Assembly: GCF_003955665.1 (NCBI RefSeq)
Contig: NZ_RXHU01000042.1
Span: 47,500-111,499 of the forward strand
Length of the DNA stretch: 64,000 nucleotides
From: Paenibacillus whitsoniae
GTDB lineage: Bacteria > Bacillota > Bacilli > Paenibacillales > NBRC-103111
Direction: 5' to 3'
The notes below the pieces were generated by a model, which ran no database searches, was not told the origin of the DNA, and saw only the letters and a list, made by a program, of their open reading frames with translations. The position numbers and the translations under genes were made by a program. Positions 50,051 to 58,554 of the stretch are shown here, piece by piece. How positions within the stretch are numbered: the stretch's first letter is position 1; each line of letters begins with the position of its first letter.

Positions 50051-50101
50051 AAAAGCCCCGCCTCCCGAGCGGCAGTTGACTGCCACCCGAGAGCGGGGCT
50101 T
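50051..50101 (-). terminator. Terminator of ilvD
   Basis: Minus strand: AAGCCCCGC pairs with GCGGGGCTT, with further pairing GGCAGT/ACTGCC inside, followed by TT. It sits between the convergent ends of ilvD and the permease gene and could serve both. Confidence 0.78.
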
Positions 50102-50116
50102 GCTTATGCGTTGCGA

Positions 50117-51802
50117 TTAGATTTTCAAAATCGCGCCGGCGCTTGCGTTCGTTACCATCTTCGTGTAACGCGCCAGGTAACCGGATTGGATTTTAGGTTG
50201 GAACTCTTTCCAAGTCTCACGGCGTTTCGCAAACTCTTCGTCGCTGATTTGCAGCTCGATTTTGCGGCCGTCCATGTCAACGTCGATGATGTCCCCGTCT
50301 TGCACGAACGCCAGAGGACCGCCCTCAGCCGCTTCCGGCGAGATGTGCCCGATGGAGATACCGCGGGATGCGCCGGAGAAACGTCCGTCTGTGATCAGGG
50401 CTACTTTTGCGCCGAGACCCATACCGACGATTTGCGACGTTGGCGCCAGCATTTCCGGCATACCAGGACCGCCTTTTGGTCCTTCGTAACGGATAACGAC
50501 AACGTGGCCTTCTTTGACGTGGCCGTTCGCAATGCCGTACAACGCTTCGTCCTGCGAGTTGAAGCAGATCGCAGGGCCGACGTGGCGTCCGCCTACGGAT
50601 TTGTCAACCGCGCCGACCTTGACGATAGAGCCTTCTGGCGCCAGGTTGCCGAACAGAACAGCCAGGCCGCCGCGCTCGCTGTGCGGGTTGGACAACGGAT
50701 GGATAACATCCGTGTTCAGGATTTCACAGCCCGCAACGTTCTCGCGAATCGTTTTCCCGGAGACCGAGAGACGGTCACCGTCGAAGGCGCCCGGTTTTTT
50801 GAGCAGCTCGTTGATGATCGCGCTCACGCCGCCGGCGTTGTGCACGTCTTCGATATGGTAGTCGGAAGCAGGTGCGATTTTCGCCAAGTGAGGCACGCGC
50901 TCTGCCACTTCGTTAATACGAGCAATTGGGTAATCGATGCCGGCTTCAGCCGCGATTGCCAAGGTGTGTAGTACTGTGTTGGTGGAACCGCCCATCGCCA
51001 TATCCAATGCAAATGCGTTGTCGATCGCTTCGATCGTTACGATGTCGCGAGGTTTAATGTCTTTTTGAATCAATTCCATCAATTGTTTCGCGCAATCTTT
51101 TACGAATTGCTTACGCTCTTCGGCAACTGCCAAGATCGTACCGTTACCCGGCATTGCAAGGCCAAGGCCTTCCGCCAAGCAGTTCATGGAGTTCGCTGTA
51201 AACATACCGGAACAAGAGCCGCAAGTTGGACAGCCGTATTGCTCAAGCTCAGTCAAGCTAGCTTCGTCGATTTTACCGGATTGGAAAGCACCGACGCCTT
51301 CAAATACGGAAGACAAGGAGATGGAACGACCGTTCTTGTCTTTCCCGGCTTTCATCGGACCGCCGCTGACGAGCATTGTCGGGATGTTGACGCGAAGTGC
51401 GCCCATAATCATCCCAGGTGTGATTTTGTCACAGTTCGGGATACAGATCATGCCGTCGAACCAGTGCGCGTTAACGACTGTTTCCAGGGAGTCCGCAATG
51501 ATTTCACGGCTCGGCAAGGAGTAGCGCATACCGATGTGGCCCATCGCGATGCCGTCGTCGACACCGATGGTGTTGAACTCGAACGGTACGCCGCCCGCTT
51601 CGCGGATCGCTTCTTTAACGATTTTCCCGAATTCCTGCAAATGCACGTGACCCGGAATAATGTCTATATACGAGTTGCAAACCGCAATAAATGGCTTGCC
51701 GAAATCTTCTTCTTTTACCCCTGCTGCACGCAATAAGCTGCGGTGCGGCGCGCGGTCAAAGCCTTTTTTAATCATGTCACTGCGCTGCTTACGATCTGCC
51801 AT
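50117..51802 (-). CDS. ilvD: Dihydroxy-acid dehydratase
   Basis: A 561-residue Fe-S enzyme that dehydrates 2,3-dihydroxy acids in valine, isoleucine, leucine and pantothenate synthesis. Cluster cysteines are in [25 protein letters not shown] and [28 protein letters not shown] and the C-terminal [20 protein letters not shown] are typical. No other ilv or leu gene is near, and no leucine-type T-box is visible before it. It lies 125 bp downstream of the sugar permease gene on the same strand; AGGAGG precedes the ATG. Confidence 0.95.
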   Translation of the reverse strand: MADRKQRSDMIKKGFDRAPHRSLLRAAGVKEEDFGKPFIAVCNSYIDIIPGHVHLQEFGKIVKEAIREAGGVPFEFNTIGVDDGIAMGHIGMRYSLPSREIIADSLETVVNAHWFDGMICIPNCDKITPGMIMGALRVNIPTMLVSGGPMKAGKDKNGRSISLSSVFEGVGAFQSGKIDEASLTELEQYGCPTCGSCSGMFTANSMNCLAEGLGLAMPGNGTILAVAEERKQFVKDCAKQLMELIQKDIKPRDIVTIEAIDNAFALDMAMGGSTNTVLHTLAIAAEAGIDYPIARINEVAERVPHLAKIAPASDYHIEDVHNAGGVSAIINELLKKPGAFDGDRLSVSGKTIRENVAGCEILNTDVIHPLSNPHSERGGLAVLFGNLAPEGSIVKVGAVDKSVGGRHVGPAICFNSQDEALYGIANGHVKEGHVVVIRYEGPKGGPGMPEMLAPTSQIVGMGLGAKVALITDGRFSGASRGISIGHISPEAAEGGPLAFVQDGDIIDVDMDGRKIELQISDEEFAKRRETWKEFQPKIQSGYLARYTKMVTNASAGAILKI

Positions 51803-51927
51803 TGCTAGTTCCTCCTATTGTTCATGTCAGGTAAATAAAAATAATGAATCTATCATACCACACTTCTCGCAAAATTTCTGCCTTTAGTGTGATACCGCGT
51901 CGACGTAACATGAAAAATGCGCAAAAC

Positions 51928-52914
51928 CTAAGATTTCCGACGGTTTAAGTGGACGAACGTAATAGCCAGCGCGAGGACGAGCACGCCGCCTTTGACAATG
52001 TCGAAGCCAAAATACGGCACGTTCAGCATGGTCAGTCCGTTGAGCAGCACCCCGATCAGCACGGCTCCGAAGAAGGTGCCGATAACGTTCGGTTTTCCTG
52101 CGCCAAGCACCGAATACCCGACAAACACGGAAGCGACGGCTTCCATCAGCAATGGAGCCCCGGCGTCAATCTGCCCGGAGCCGACGCGGGACGCGTATAG
52201 AATGCCCCCGAATGCCGCGAAAATACCGGATAACACGTAAGCCGCCAAGCGGATTTTGTTCACAGAAATCCCGGATAACCGCGCAGCCTCGCGATTGCCC
52301 CCTGTGATATACAGCTGGCGTCCCCAGCGCGTATAGGTGAGGAAAATATGAACAGCGGCAACAGCGACGATCATCAGCACGACCGGAACCGGCACGCCTA
52401 GCAGCTTCCCTTGCCCGATCCACAGAAATTCCGGCGTGAACTTCCCTTTGGCGACCGTACCATCTTGGAATCTCATATTGTTATAGATGGAAAAGCCTTT
52501 CGTATATGTCTTCTGCACGCCGCCGATGATGTACATGACGGCCAGCGTTGCCAGCAAATCCGGAATACGCACCTTGACGATCAGAAAAGCGTTCAACAGC
52601 CCGATGATCGCCCCGATTGCCAGCGGCACAAGAATGACCAGAATCAGTGGCTGCTGGTACCACACCATCATCGCTGCGGACGCAACCGTCGCAAGCGATA
52701 CGGTTGAGCCGACGGACAAGTCGAACCCGTCCACAATCTGAGACAGCGTCACACCGATCGCCACGAACATGACAATCGAAATCGAACGCAAAATGTCCGT
52801 AATATTGTCATACGTCATAAAGTTCTCATTAATAAAAGAAAACACGACCAATACGATTGCAATGATGAACAATGCCCCGTACTTAAACGAAAAATCCAGC
52901 GTTTTTTCCTTCAC
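51928..52914 (-). CDS. Ribose-type sugar ABC transporter permease
   Basis: A 328-residue permease of the RbsC/BPD_transp_2 family with eight to ten helices. DGFDLSVGSTVSLATVASAA, LLNAFLIVKVRIPDLLATLA and GIFAAFGGILYASRVGSGQ with GYSVLGAGKPNVIGTFFGA are the conserved blocks. I start at GTG 52914, 1 base after the ATPase stop, with GGGGAGG 9 bases upstream, so translation is coupled. It is third in the operon receptor-ATPase-permease. Confidence 0.88.
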   Translation of the reverse strand: MKEKTLDFSFKYGALFIIAIVLVVFSFINENFMTYDNITDILRSISIVMFVAIGVTLSQIVDGFDLSVGSTVSLATVASAAMMVWYQQPLILVILVPLAIGAIIGLLNAFLIVKVRIPDLLATLAVMYIIGGVQKTYTKGFSIYNNMRFQDGTVAKGKFTPEFLWIGQGKLLGVPVPVVLMIVAVAAVHIFLTYTRWGRQLYITGGNREAARLSGISVNKIRLAAYVLSGIFAAFGGILYASRVGSGQIDAGAPLLMEAVASVFVGYSVLGAGKPNVIGTFFGAVLIGVLLNGLTMLNVPYFGFDIVKGGVLVLALAITFVHLNRRKS

Positions 52915-52915
52915 G

Positions 52916-54424
52916 TTATTCAGCCTCCCCCGCGCTCGCATACGTAAGAATGAGATCCTGGGTCGCTTCCGCGCGGGAAAGCTCCTTCACGACAGAACCA
53001 TAGCTCATCACGACAATACGATCGGCAATTCCTATAATTTCATTGAGTTCACACGATAAATAAATAATGCCTTTGCCTTCCGACGCCAATTTCCCGATCA
53101 AGCGGAAAATATCGCTTTTCGCGCCGACATCGACCCCTTTGGTCGGCTCGTCAAACATGTACACCTCGGCGTCCGTCGGCAGCCATTTGCCGACCGCCAC
53201 CTTCTGCTGGTTGCCGCCGCTGAGGTGCTTGACCTGCCGGTTCGGATCGTTCGGCGAGACGCCGAGCGACCCGATCATCCCAAGCGCATGGCGCTGCTCC
53301 TCGGCCTGCTTCACAAAGCCGAGCGAGCTCAGCTTGCGCAGAATCGTGAGCGACAGATTGCGCTTCACGGTCTCTTCCACGAGGACGCCCTGCTTGCGGC
53401 GCTCCTCGGGCACGAGCGCGATGCCGGCGCGCACGGCATCCTCCGGCTGGCGGAGCATGAGCTTCCGCCCGCCCAGCAGCACCTCGCCGCCGTCCGCGGC
53501 GTCGGCGCCGAAGATCAGCCGGCTTAACTCCGTTTTGCCGGCGCCGACAAGACCGACCACGCCGAGGATTTCCCCCCGGCGGAGGTCAAAGCTGACGCCG
53601 CGCACCTTGGTGCCGCGGCGCAGGTCTTTCACCTCGAGGAGGACGTCGCCGATGGGCACATCGGCTTTCGGAAACTCCTCGGTGAAGGTTTTGCCGAGCA
53701 TCGCCTCGATGACGGAGGCGGTGTCCATCTGCGCCGCCGCCTCCGTCAGGACGCGGCGGCCGTCGCGCATGACCGTGATCCGGTCGGCGACACGGAACAC
53801 TTCCTGCAGGCGGTGGGAGATGAAGACGACCCCCACCCCTTCCTGCTTAAGGCTGTCCATGATCCGGAACAGCCGCTCCGATTCTTCCAAGCTGAGCGGT
53901 GCCGTCGGCTCGTCGAAGATGATGATCTTCGCTTTGTGCGCGATCGCTCTGGCGATGAGCACGAGCTGCTTCTGCGAGATGCTCAGCTCATCGAGTTTGC
54001 TGCGCACCGGGAACGTGGCGCCGAGCTGCGCGAGAATCGCTTCCGCCTGGCGGTGCAGCTTGCGCCAGCTGACCCAGCCGCTGCCCTGCACCAGCTTGTC
54101 GATCATGACATTTTCCGTGACGCTAAGCTCAGGTACAAGCGCGGTATCCACTTCCTGATACACGCAATATACGCTATGGTCCATCGCATCCTTCGGCGTG
54201 CGAATGCCAAGCGCCTGCCCTTCCACTTCCAACGTGCCGGCATCAGGGGTGTAGGCGCCGGATAAAATTTTCATCAACGTGCTTTTCCCCGCACCGTTTG
54301 CGCCAAGCAAGGCGTGAATCTCGCCCCGCTCTAGACCAAAATCAACGTCCTGCAGCGCTTTCACACCGGGAAAGGATTTGGTAATTCCCTTCATTTCCAG
54401 TAATGCGCTACCTGCCTTCGGCAT
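52916..54424 (-). CDS. Ribose-type sugar ABC transporter ATPase (two ABC domains)
   Basis: A 502-residue ATPase of the RbsA/MglA type with two nucleotide-binding domains. The first has Walker A GANGAGKST, signature LSISQKQLVLIARA and Walker B IIFDEPT; the second has a degenerate Walker A (GLVGAGKTE), LSGGNQQKVAVGKWL and MFDEPTKGVD. This asymmetry is usual in the family. It is second in the operon, 68 bp after the receptor gene with a hairpin in the gap. Confidence 0.92.
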   Translation of the reverse strand: MPKAGSALLEMKGITKSFPGVKALQDVDFGLERGEIHALLGANGAGKSTLMKILSGAYTPDAGTLEVEGQALGIRTPKDAMDHSVYCVYQEVDTALVPELSVTENVMIDKLVQGSGWVSWRKLHRQAEAILAQLGATFPVRSKLDELSISQKQLVLIARAIAHKAKIIIFDEPTAPLSLEESERLFRIMDSLKQEGVGVVFISHRLQEVFRVADRITVMRDGRRVLTEAAAQMDTASVIEAMLGKTFTEEFPKADVPIGDVLLEVKDLRRGTKVRGVSFDLRRGEILGVVGLVGAGKTELSRLIFGADAADGGEVLLGGRKLMLRQPEDAVRAGIALVPEERRKQGVLVEETVKRNLSLTILRKLSSLGFVKQAEEQRHALGMIGSLGVSPNDPNRQVKHLSGGNQQKVAVGKWLPTDAEVYMFDEPTKGVDVGAKSDIFRLIGKLASEGKGIIYLSCELNEIIGIADRIVVMSYGSVVKELSRAEATQDLILTYASAGEAE

Positions 54425-54453
54425 CTTTTTCCACCTCGCTCTTCAATCTGAAA

Positions 54454-54480
54454 GTCCCACCGCTCAGGAAGCGATGGGAC
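54454..54480 (-). terminator. Intercistronic hairpin between receptor and ATPase genes
   Basis: Minus strand: GTCCCATCGCT pairs with AGCGGTGGGAC (one wobble) around TCCTG, followed by TTT. It probably lowers or protects transcripts so that the receptor is made in excess. Confidence 0.72.
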
Positions 54481-54492
54481 CCTCGGTTAGCA

Positions 54493-55572
54493 TTATTTTT
54501 TTTCAGCTGCTTTCAACCAGTCGGTGTAGCCTTGTTGGCTGCCGCCCCAACCTTTGACGTATTCGCTGAGCTGCGCCGTGTTCACTTGCTTATCTTTCGG
54601 CAATTGATCTCTGGACACGTAGACCGGATCCAGCACGACTTTGTCCGGTGTTTGGTCGCCGTGCAGCTTTTGGTACAAGTAACGCACTTGCACGCGTCCG
54701 ATGTCTTTCGGATCTACTGCCGAGGAAGCCACCCATGGGCTCTTCGGATCCTGCAGCATTTGCAGATCCTCGTCGCTCAAGTCGATGCCGTAGACTTTAA
54801 TCTCCGTACGTCCAGCTTGCTGAATCGCGCGGGACGCGCCCTTCGCGAACTCATCCCAAGCCGTCCATACGGCTGTAATGTCGCCTTTGTTCGGATACTT
54901 TTTCAAGATCGCTTCCATTTGAGTCTGGGAATCCAGAGCAGGATCTTGTGCCGTACCGAAAGCAGCTACTTCTTTAATGTCCGGATATTTCTTCTGGAAC
55001 GCTTGATAAGCGAGCTGTCTGCGTTCCATCGGAGCAAAGCCGGCTACCCAAATCTTCACGATGTTACCTTTGCCTCCGGCATCTTTCGCCAACTGCTCTA
55101 ACGTAGCTTCCGCCATTTTTTGGTCGCCTTGCTCCAAGGAGGTTACGCCCGGAACGGAAAGAATCGAGTCAAAGCTGACGACAGGAATCTTTTTATCCAA
55201 TGCTTTCTTCACCCCGGCTTCCAGCGCTTCCGCTGTACCATGGTCAATGAGAATGCCGTCAAACTTCTGATTGACGGCCGCATCCAGATTGGACGACATT
55301 TTCGCCAGATCGGTGTCCGCAACGAAAACCGTGACTTTTCCGCCCAGTTTCTCAACTTGCTCTTTCACGCCCTCCACATACTGCGAGGAGAACGTACCTG
55401 TATTGAACTGCATCACGAGTGCAATTTTTTTGCCTGCGAGATCATTGGCCGCACCAGCGCTTGCACTTGCCGCCGGCGATGCTCCGCTGCTATTCTCCTT
55501 GCTGCCGCAACCCGCCAACACGCCTCCGGCTAACACAAGGCTGAGTGCAACGCTAAACAATTTTCTTTTCAT
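54493..55572 (-). CDS. Sugar ABC transporter substrate-binding lipoprotein
   Basis: A 359-residue receptor of the periplasmic-binding-protein type I (RbsB-like) family. The signal peptide ends in LLAGC-type lipobox (GGVLAGC, Cys22) and a short Ser/Ala tether. Mature-domain features are KIALVMQFNTGTFSSQYVEGVKEQVEKLGG, DGILIDHGTAEALEAGVKKALDKKIPVVSF and ITAVWTAWDEFAKGASRAIQQAG. The sugar cannot be read from sequence. It is first in the operon, under a promoter with dyad sites (55606-55665). AGGGTAAAT lies before the ATG. Confidence 0.92.
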   Translation of the reverse strand: MKRKLFSVALSLVLAGGVLAGCGSKENSSGASPAASASAGAANDLAGKKIALVMQFNTGTFSSQYVEGVKEQVEKLGGKVTVFVADTDLAKMSSNLDAAVNQKFDGILIDHGTAEALEAGVKKALDKKIPVVSFDSILSVPGVTSLEQGDQKMAEATLEQLAKDAGGKGNIVKIWVAGFAPMERRQLAYQAFQKKYPDIKEVAAFGTAQDPALDSQTQMEAILKKYPNKGDITAVWTAWDEFAKGASRAIQQAGRTEIKVYGIDLSDEDLQMLQDPKSPWVASSAVDPKDIGRVQVRYLYQKLHGDQTPDKVVLDPVYVSRDQLPKDKQVNTAQLSEYVKGWGGSQQGYTDWLKAAEKK

Positions 55573-55605
55573 GATTTACCCTCCCATGTTTCCTATCTCT
55601 ATTTC

Positions 55606-55665
55606 CTACTATACTAATCGGAATTATATTCCAAGTCAAGTAGTAGGAATTTTATTGTATAGTAG
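55606..55665 (-). promoter_or_regulatory. Promoter with dyad operator sites of the sugar ABC operon
   Basis: Minus strand: -35 TTGACT (55634-55639), 17-bp spacer, -10 TAGTAT (55611-55616). The spacer holds GGAATTATATTCC (55620-55632), a perfect inverted repeat around 3 bases. CTACTATAC (55606-55614) recurs as GTATAGTAG at 55657-55665. Such dyads suggest a dedicated repressor, whose gene is not in the operon. Confidence 0.6.
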
Positions 55666-55746
55666 CATCTGAGAGAGTCTGCGTCAATACATTTTGTGCT
55701 ATTTTTCGATCATTTCCGACAATATTTAACCAAGTGTTCATAACTG

Positions 55747-56394
55747 CTACTTGCGGCCGAAATCAGCCTTGATTTCGCCCCATTTTTTTGTATCCCACTT
55801 CACAATCTTATTCGTATAGGCGTTGGTCTGCAGCCATTTCAACGCGCGATCGACAAGCGTCCAAATCTCTTCCGTCGATTTGTCGCGAACCAGATTCGTC
55901 GACACTTCCTTCTTGCGAATCCAGCTCAGCGCGGTCACGGAATCCGTGTAAATCGTTTTGTTGCTCCCTTGCTTCTTCAAATAAGCAAGTCCATGAACGA
56001 TCGCCAGAAACTCGCCGAGGTTGTTCGTCCCTTTTGCAATTGGGCCTTGATAGAAAATAATTTCGCCCGTCTTCGTATCCACGCCTTTATATTCCACGAT
56101 GCCCGGATTGCCGGAGCAGCCGACATCGACCGAAATGCTGTTGTAATCGACTTCCGGTGCGCTTTCCGGCGTTGCCGATTTCTTGCCGGCCGTGCCGCCG
56201 CCTGATCCTTTTCCCGAGAAATTCAGCGATTTTTGCCAGCCTTTCTCATAAGCCGCCTTCGCCTCGCTCTCAGACTCGTACGATTTGTACTTAGCCTGTG
56301 GGTACCCGTTCGTTTGCGCCTGGCATTCCGCCCATGACCGGTAAATCCCCGGCTTGTGCCCGACCCAGACGACATAAAATTTTGACGCCGCCAT
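55747..56394 (-). CDS. Ribonuclease H with viroplasmin-type N-terminal domain
   Basis: A 215-residue RNase HI. Residues 1-50 form the caulimovirus-viroplasmin/HBD domain that binds RNA-DNA hybrids (KFYVVWVGHKPGIYRSWAEC, KYKSYESESEAKAAYE). After a Gly/Ser/Pro linker the catalytic domain has Asp90 (ISVDVGCSGNPG), Glu128 (NNLGEFLAIVHGL), Asp151 (YTDSVTALSW) and probably Asp211 near the end. It removes RNA from hybrids such as Okazaki primers and R-loops. It directly follows the gene at 56396-56893, whose stop lies one base before its ATG. Confidence 0.92.
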   Translation of the reverse strand: MAASKFYVVWVGHKPGIYRSWAECQAQTNGYPQAKYKSYESESEAKAAYEKGWQKSLNFSGKGSGGGTAGKKSATPESAPEVDYNSISVDVGCSGNPGIVEYKGVDTKTGEIIFYQGPIAKGTNNLGEFLAIVHGLAYLKKQGSNKTIYTDSVTALSWIRKKEVSTNLVRDKSTEEIWTLVDRALKWLQTNAYTNKIVKWDTKKWGEIKADFGRK

Positions 56395-56395
56395 G

Positions 56396-56893
56396 CTATT
56401 CTCCCTGTAATTTGTGACGTAATTGCGCGAGCAGGTCCTGAACAACCTTCACCGTTTCCTTATAATAAGGACGATAATCGAGATTCGCAACAAAAGCCAG
56501 ATACGTCTCCGCGATCTCTCCGATCTGCCGGGCATATGCCGCCCAAGAGACGATGTGCGTCTCCAGCTCCCGGTATCCGCCGCTTGAGCGCTCTTCCACC
56601 AGCTGCAGTTCGATCTCCTCCGGAGATTTGTGCGTCACGACAAAAGAAAACCCTCTGCATTCCGGATCGCCGCAGCCGCAGACGAAAAACGGCATCCTCT
56701 CCCACGCGTCCGCAGGCGCAAACCGGTCCGGCTGCGTATCATGCAGCGTACTGTACAGCAAAGCCGGCAATCCCACATCGACGCAAAGCGGCTCTTCAAC
56801 GAGCACGCTGCCGTCTGCCGACATGTGCACATCCGCTTGAATAATTTGCAAATCTTTATCCAGGGACCAGCCCTGAACCGTTAGCGTAAACAT
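56396..56893 (-). CDS. Protein of unknown function with CxC-x4-C motif
   Basis: A 165-residue soluble protein. Residues 60-85 hold CGCGDPECRGFSFVV, a cysteine motif that may bind zinc or be structural; the C-terminus is helical (ETVKVVQDLLAQLRHKL). I do not recognise the family. ATG 56893 has GGAGGTGG upstream; the ORF extends slightly further without a better site. Its stop codon is one base away from the RNase H start, so the two are translationally linked and probably function together or are simply co-expressed. Confidence 0.75.
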   Translation of the reverse strand: MFTLTVQGWSLDKDLQIIQADVHMSADGSVLVEEPLCVDVGLPALLYSTLHDTQPDRFAPADAWERMPFFVCGCGDPECRGFSFVVTHKSPEEIELQLVEERSSGGYRELETHIVSWAAYARQIGEIAETYLAFVANLDYRPYYKETVKVVQDLLAQLRHKLQGE

Positions 56894-56993
56894 GTTACCA
56901 CCTCCGCCCTTCATGCCATTTTCCCATTATAGCAAAGACAAGCCCTCTTTTTCTTGCAAAAATAAATTTTATAAAAATTTCCATTTCCATCAC

Positions 56994-57023
56994 GAGTATT
57001 TTTTGTAAAACGGCTCATACTAC
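56994..57023 (+). promoter_or_regulatory. Sigma-G promoter of the second SASP gene
   Basis: Perfect sigma-G -10 CATACTA (57017-57023), 17-bp spacer, -35 CGAGTA (56994-56999), which matches the TGMATA-like consensus at four of six positions. Confidence 0.75.
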
Positions 57024-57045
57024 TATCGACTGGAGGTGATTACAG

Positions 57046-57303
57046 ATGGTTACAGGACAATCCCGCAACAACAGCTCCAACACCCTTGTCGTTCCTCAAG
57101 CGTCTTCCGCATTGGACCAATTGAAGTATGAGGTTGCTCAAGAACTGGGCATCCAAATTCCTCAAGACGGGTACTACGGCTACATGACGTCTTACGATAC
57201 AGGATCTATCGGGGGCAACATCACTCGTCGTCTCGTTCAAATCGCTGAACAACAACTTGCAGGCACTACTGGCGTAAGCGCTAGCGCAAAATTCAGCAGA
57301 TAA
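57046..57303 (+). CDS. Alpha/beta-type small acid-soluble spore protein
   Basis: An 85-residue SASP. LDQLKYEVAQELGIQIPQDG and GGNITRRLVQIAEQQLAG are nearly identical to the first SASP in this window. It has a slightly longer N-terminus rich in Asn and Ser and a Tyr-rich insert (GYYGYMTSYDTG). GGAGGTGAT precedes the ATG, and a sigma-G promoter lies upstream. It protects spore DNA from UV and hydrolysis. A strong bidirectional hairpin follows the stop. Confidence 0.94.
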   Translation: MVTGQSRNNSSNTLVVPQASSALDQLKYEVAQELGIQIPQDGYYGYMTSYDTGSIGGNITRRLVQIAEQQLAGTTGVSASAKFSR

Positions 57304-57322
57304 GATCCCTATACTTAACCAT

Positions 57323-57363
57323 AAAAGGGGCTTTCCATCGCAGATCGGTGGAAAGCCCCTTTT
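57323..57363. terminator. Bidirectional terminator between the SASP and siderophore receptor genes
   Basis: AAAAGGGGCTTTCC pairs perfectly with GGAAAGCCCCTTTT (14 bp) around a 12-13 base loop. The A/T ends allow termination on either strand. Confidence 0.88.
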
Positions 57364-57378
57364 CATCGCGCGGCCGGA

Positions 57379-58380
57379 TTACGGCTTCACGTTGTAGATT
57401 TTGTATAAATCGTCGAGCATCAGGTTCGCCGCTTTAACCCCGCCAGCTGTATTCCAAGTCGCATCGTTGACTTTTACCAGCTTGTTGTCTTTCACAACCT
57501 TCAGGTTTTTCCACAGCGGATCGTTCATCCACTCTTGCTCTTGCTTCGTCCCCTTGCCGTCTCCGGTATCATACGTAAAGTAGAACACTTTATCCGCTGC
57601 GTCCAGCTCAGTCAAGCGCTCTTTTGTAATGTCTTCAAACGATTTCTCATCGCTCTTCGCATCCGAACGCGCAAAGCCAATTTGCTTGAAAATCACGCCG
57701 GAGAACATATCGCCGAAGTAAAATCTCGTTTTACCGCCCATAAAGCGGACGACCGCCACTTTTTCTTTCAGCTTGTCAGGACCGATCTTCGTCCGGAAAT
57801 CGTCAATGCGTTTATCGAAGGCCGCGATCACTTTCTCGCCCTCGGCTTTCTTGTTCAGCGTATCCGCATAAAGGCTGAAATTCGTCTTCCACTCGCCGCG
57901 CAGCGTATCCGAGAATACCGTTGGCGCGATCGCTTTTAATTGCTCGTAGACTTTCTCTTGGCGCATCTTGTTCCCGATAATCAAATCGGGCTTCAAGGAA
58001 GCGATGACTTCCAAATTCGGCTGGGACTCTGTGCCCAGCGTCGTCACGCCTTCCATATCCGCACGGATATGCTCGTACCAAGGCTTTCCTATGTAAGACT
58101 CGACAGCGCCGACCGGCTTCACTCCAAGCGCGAGCAGAGCTTCCGTTCCTTCATTCGTTAAAATGACGACACGCTGCGGATTCGCAGGGACTGCCGTTTC
58201 GCCCATCGCATGCTTAATCGTGCGCGGAGCATCGGATTTAACCGTCGGACTCGCAGCCGGAGAAGCCGATGCGCCGGACTCTGATGCGGATTTGGTTCCG
58301 CAAGCCGAAACAACCAGGCTGAAAATAAACAGGCAGGCGAATAAGGCCCACGCTGATTTGAATTTCGTTTTCGTTACCAT
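57379..58380 (-). CDS. Iron-siderophore ABC transporter substrate-binding lipoprotein (FecB/FhuD type)
   Basis: A 333-residue receptor of the type III periplasmic-binding family for iron-siderophore complexes. The signal peptide ends in VVSAC (Cys27), followed by a Ser/Ala/Thr tether. Then TIKHAMGETAVPANPQRVV and GTEALLALGVKPVGAVESY, a family hallmark, and a central long helix. The siderophore is unknown (citrate, hydroxamate or other). It is divergent from its permease/ATPase genes, and a Fur box (58413-58427) lies just past its own -10. GGGAGG lies about 10 bases before the ATG; an in-frame start at 58428 would overlap the Fur box. Confidence 0.92.
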   Translation of the reverse strand: MVTKTKFKSAWALFACLFIFSLVVSACGTKSASESGASASPAASPTVKSDAPRTIKHAMGETAVPANPQRVVILTNEGTEALLALGVKPVGAVESYIGKPWYEHIRADMEGVTTLGTESQPNLEVIASLKPDLIIGNKMRQEKVYEQLKAIAPTVFSDTLRGEWKTNFSLYADTLNKKAEGEKVIAAFDKRIDDFRTKIGPDKLKEKVAVVRFMGGKTRFYFGDMFSGVIFKQIGFARSDAKSDEKSFEDITKERLTELDAADKVFYFTYDTGDGKGTKQEQEWMNDPLWKNLKVVKDNKLVKVNDATWNTAGGVKAANLMLDDLYKIYNVKP

Positions 58381-58412
58381 ATGATTACGTTCCTCCCAAG
58401 ATGCGTCTCTAT

Positions 58413-58427
58413 TGAAAATCATTATCA
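58413..58427 (-). promoter_or_regulatory. Fur box upstream of the siderophore receptor
   Basis: TGAAAATCATTATCA matches the 7-1-7 Fur consensus TGATAATNATTATCA with one mismatch. It covers about +6 to +20 of the receptor transcript, where bound Fur would block it when iron is plentiful. Confidence 0.85.
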
Positions 58428-58439
58428 CTCCCAGACCAT

Positions 58440-58468
58440 ATACTACTAGACTTCTGACCCACTGTCAA
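58440..58468 (-). promoter_or_regulatory. Promoter of the siderophore receptor gene
   Basis: Minus strand: perfect -35 TTGACA (58463-58468), 17-bp spacer, -10 TAGTAT (58440-58445). Confidence 0.75.
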
Positions 58469-58483
58469 TGATAATGATTCTCA
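58469..58483 (+). promoter_or_regulatory. Fur box upstream of the siderophore permease genes
   Basis: TGATAATGATTCTCA matches TGATAATNATTATCA with one mismatch. It directly precedes the -35 of the permease promoter and abuts the -35 of the receptor promoter. Confidence 0.85.
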
Positions 58484-58489
58484 TATTCG

Positions 58490-58518
58490 TTGACTTCGCG
58501 AATGGAACTCCTTACAAT
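58490..58518 (+). promoter_or_regulatory. Promoter of the siderophore permease/ATPase operon
   Basis: -35 TTGACT (58490-58495), 17-bp spacer, -10 TACAAT (58513-58518). Confidence 0.75.
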
Positions 58519-58554
58519 AAACTGAGCAGAAAAAGAAGGGTGCGCTATTTACTT

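Noticed and set aside
51803..51927. CodY box upstream of ilvD (AATTTTGCGAGAAGT on the minus strand)
   Set aside because: Four mismatches to AATTTTCWGAAAATT; too weak to claim by eye.
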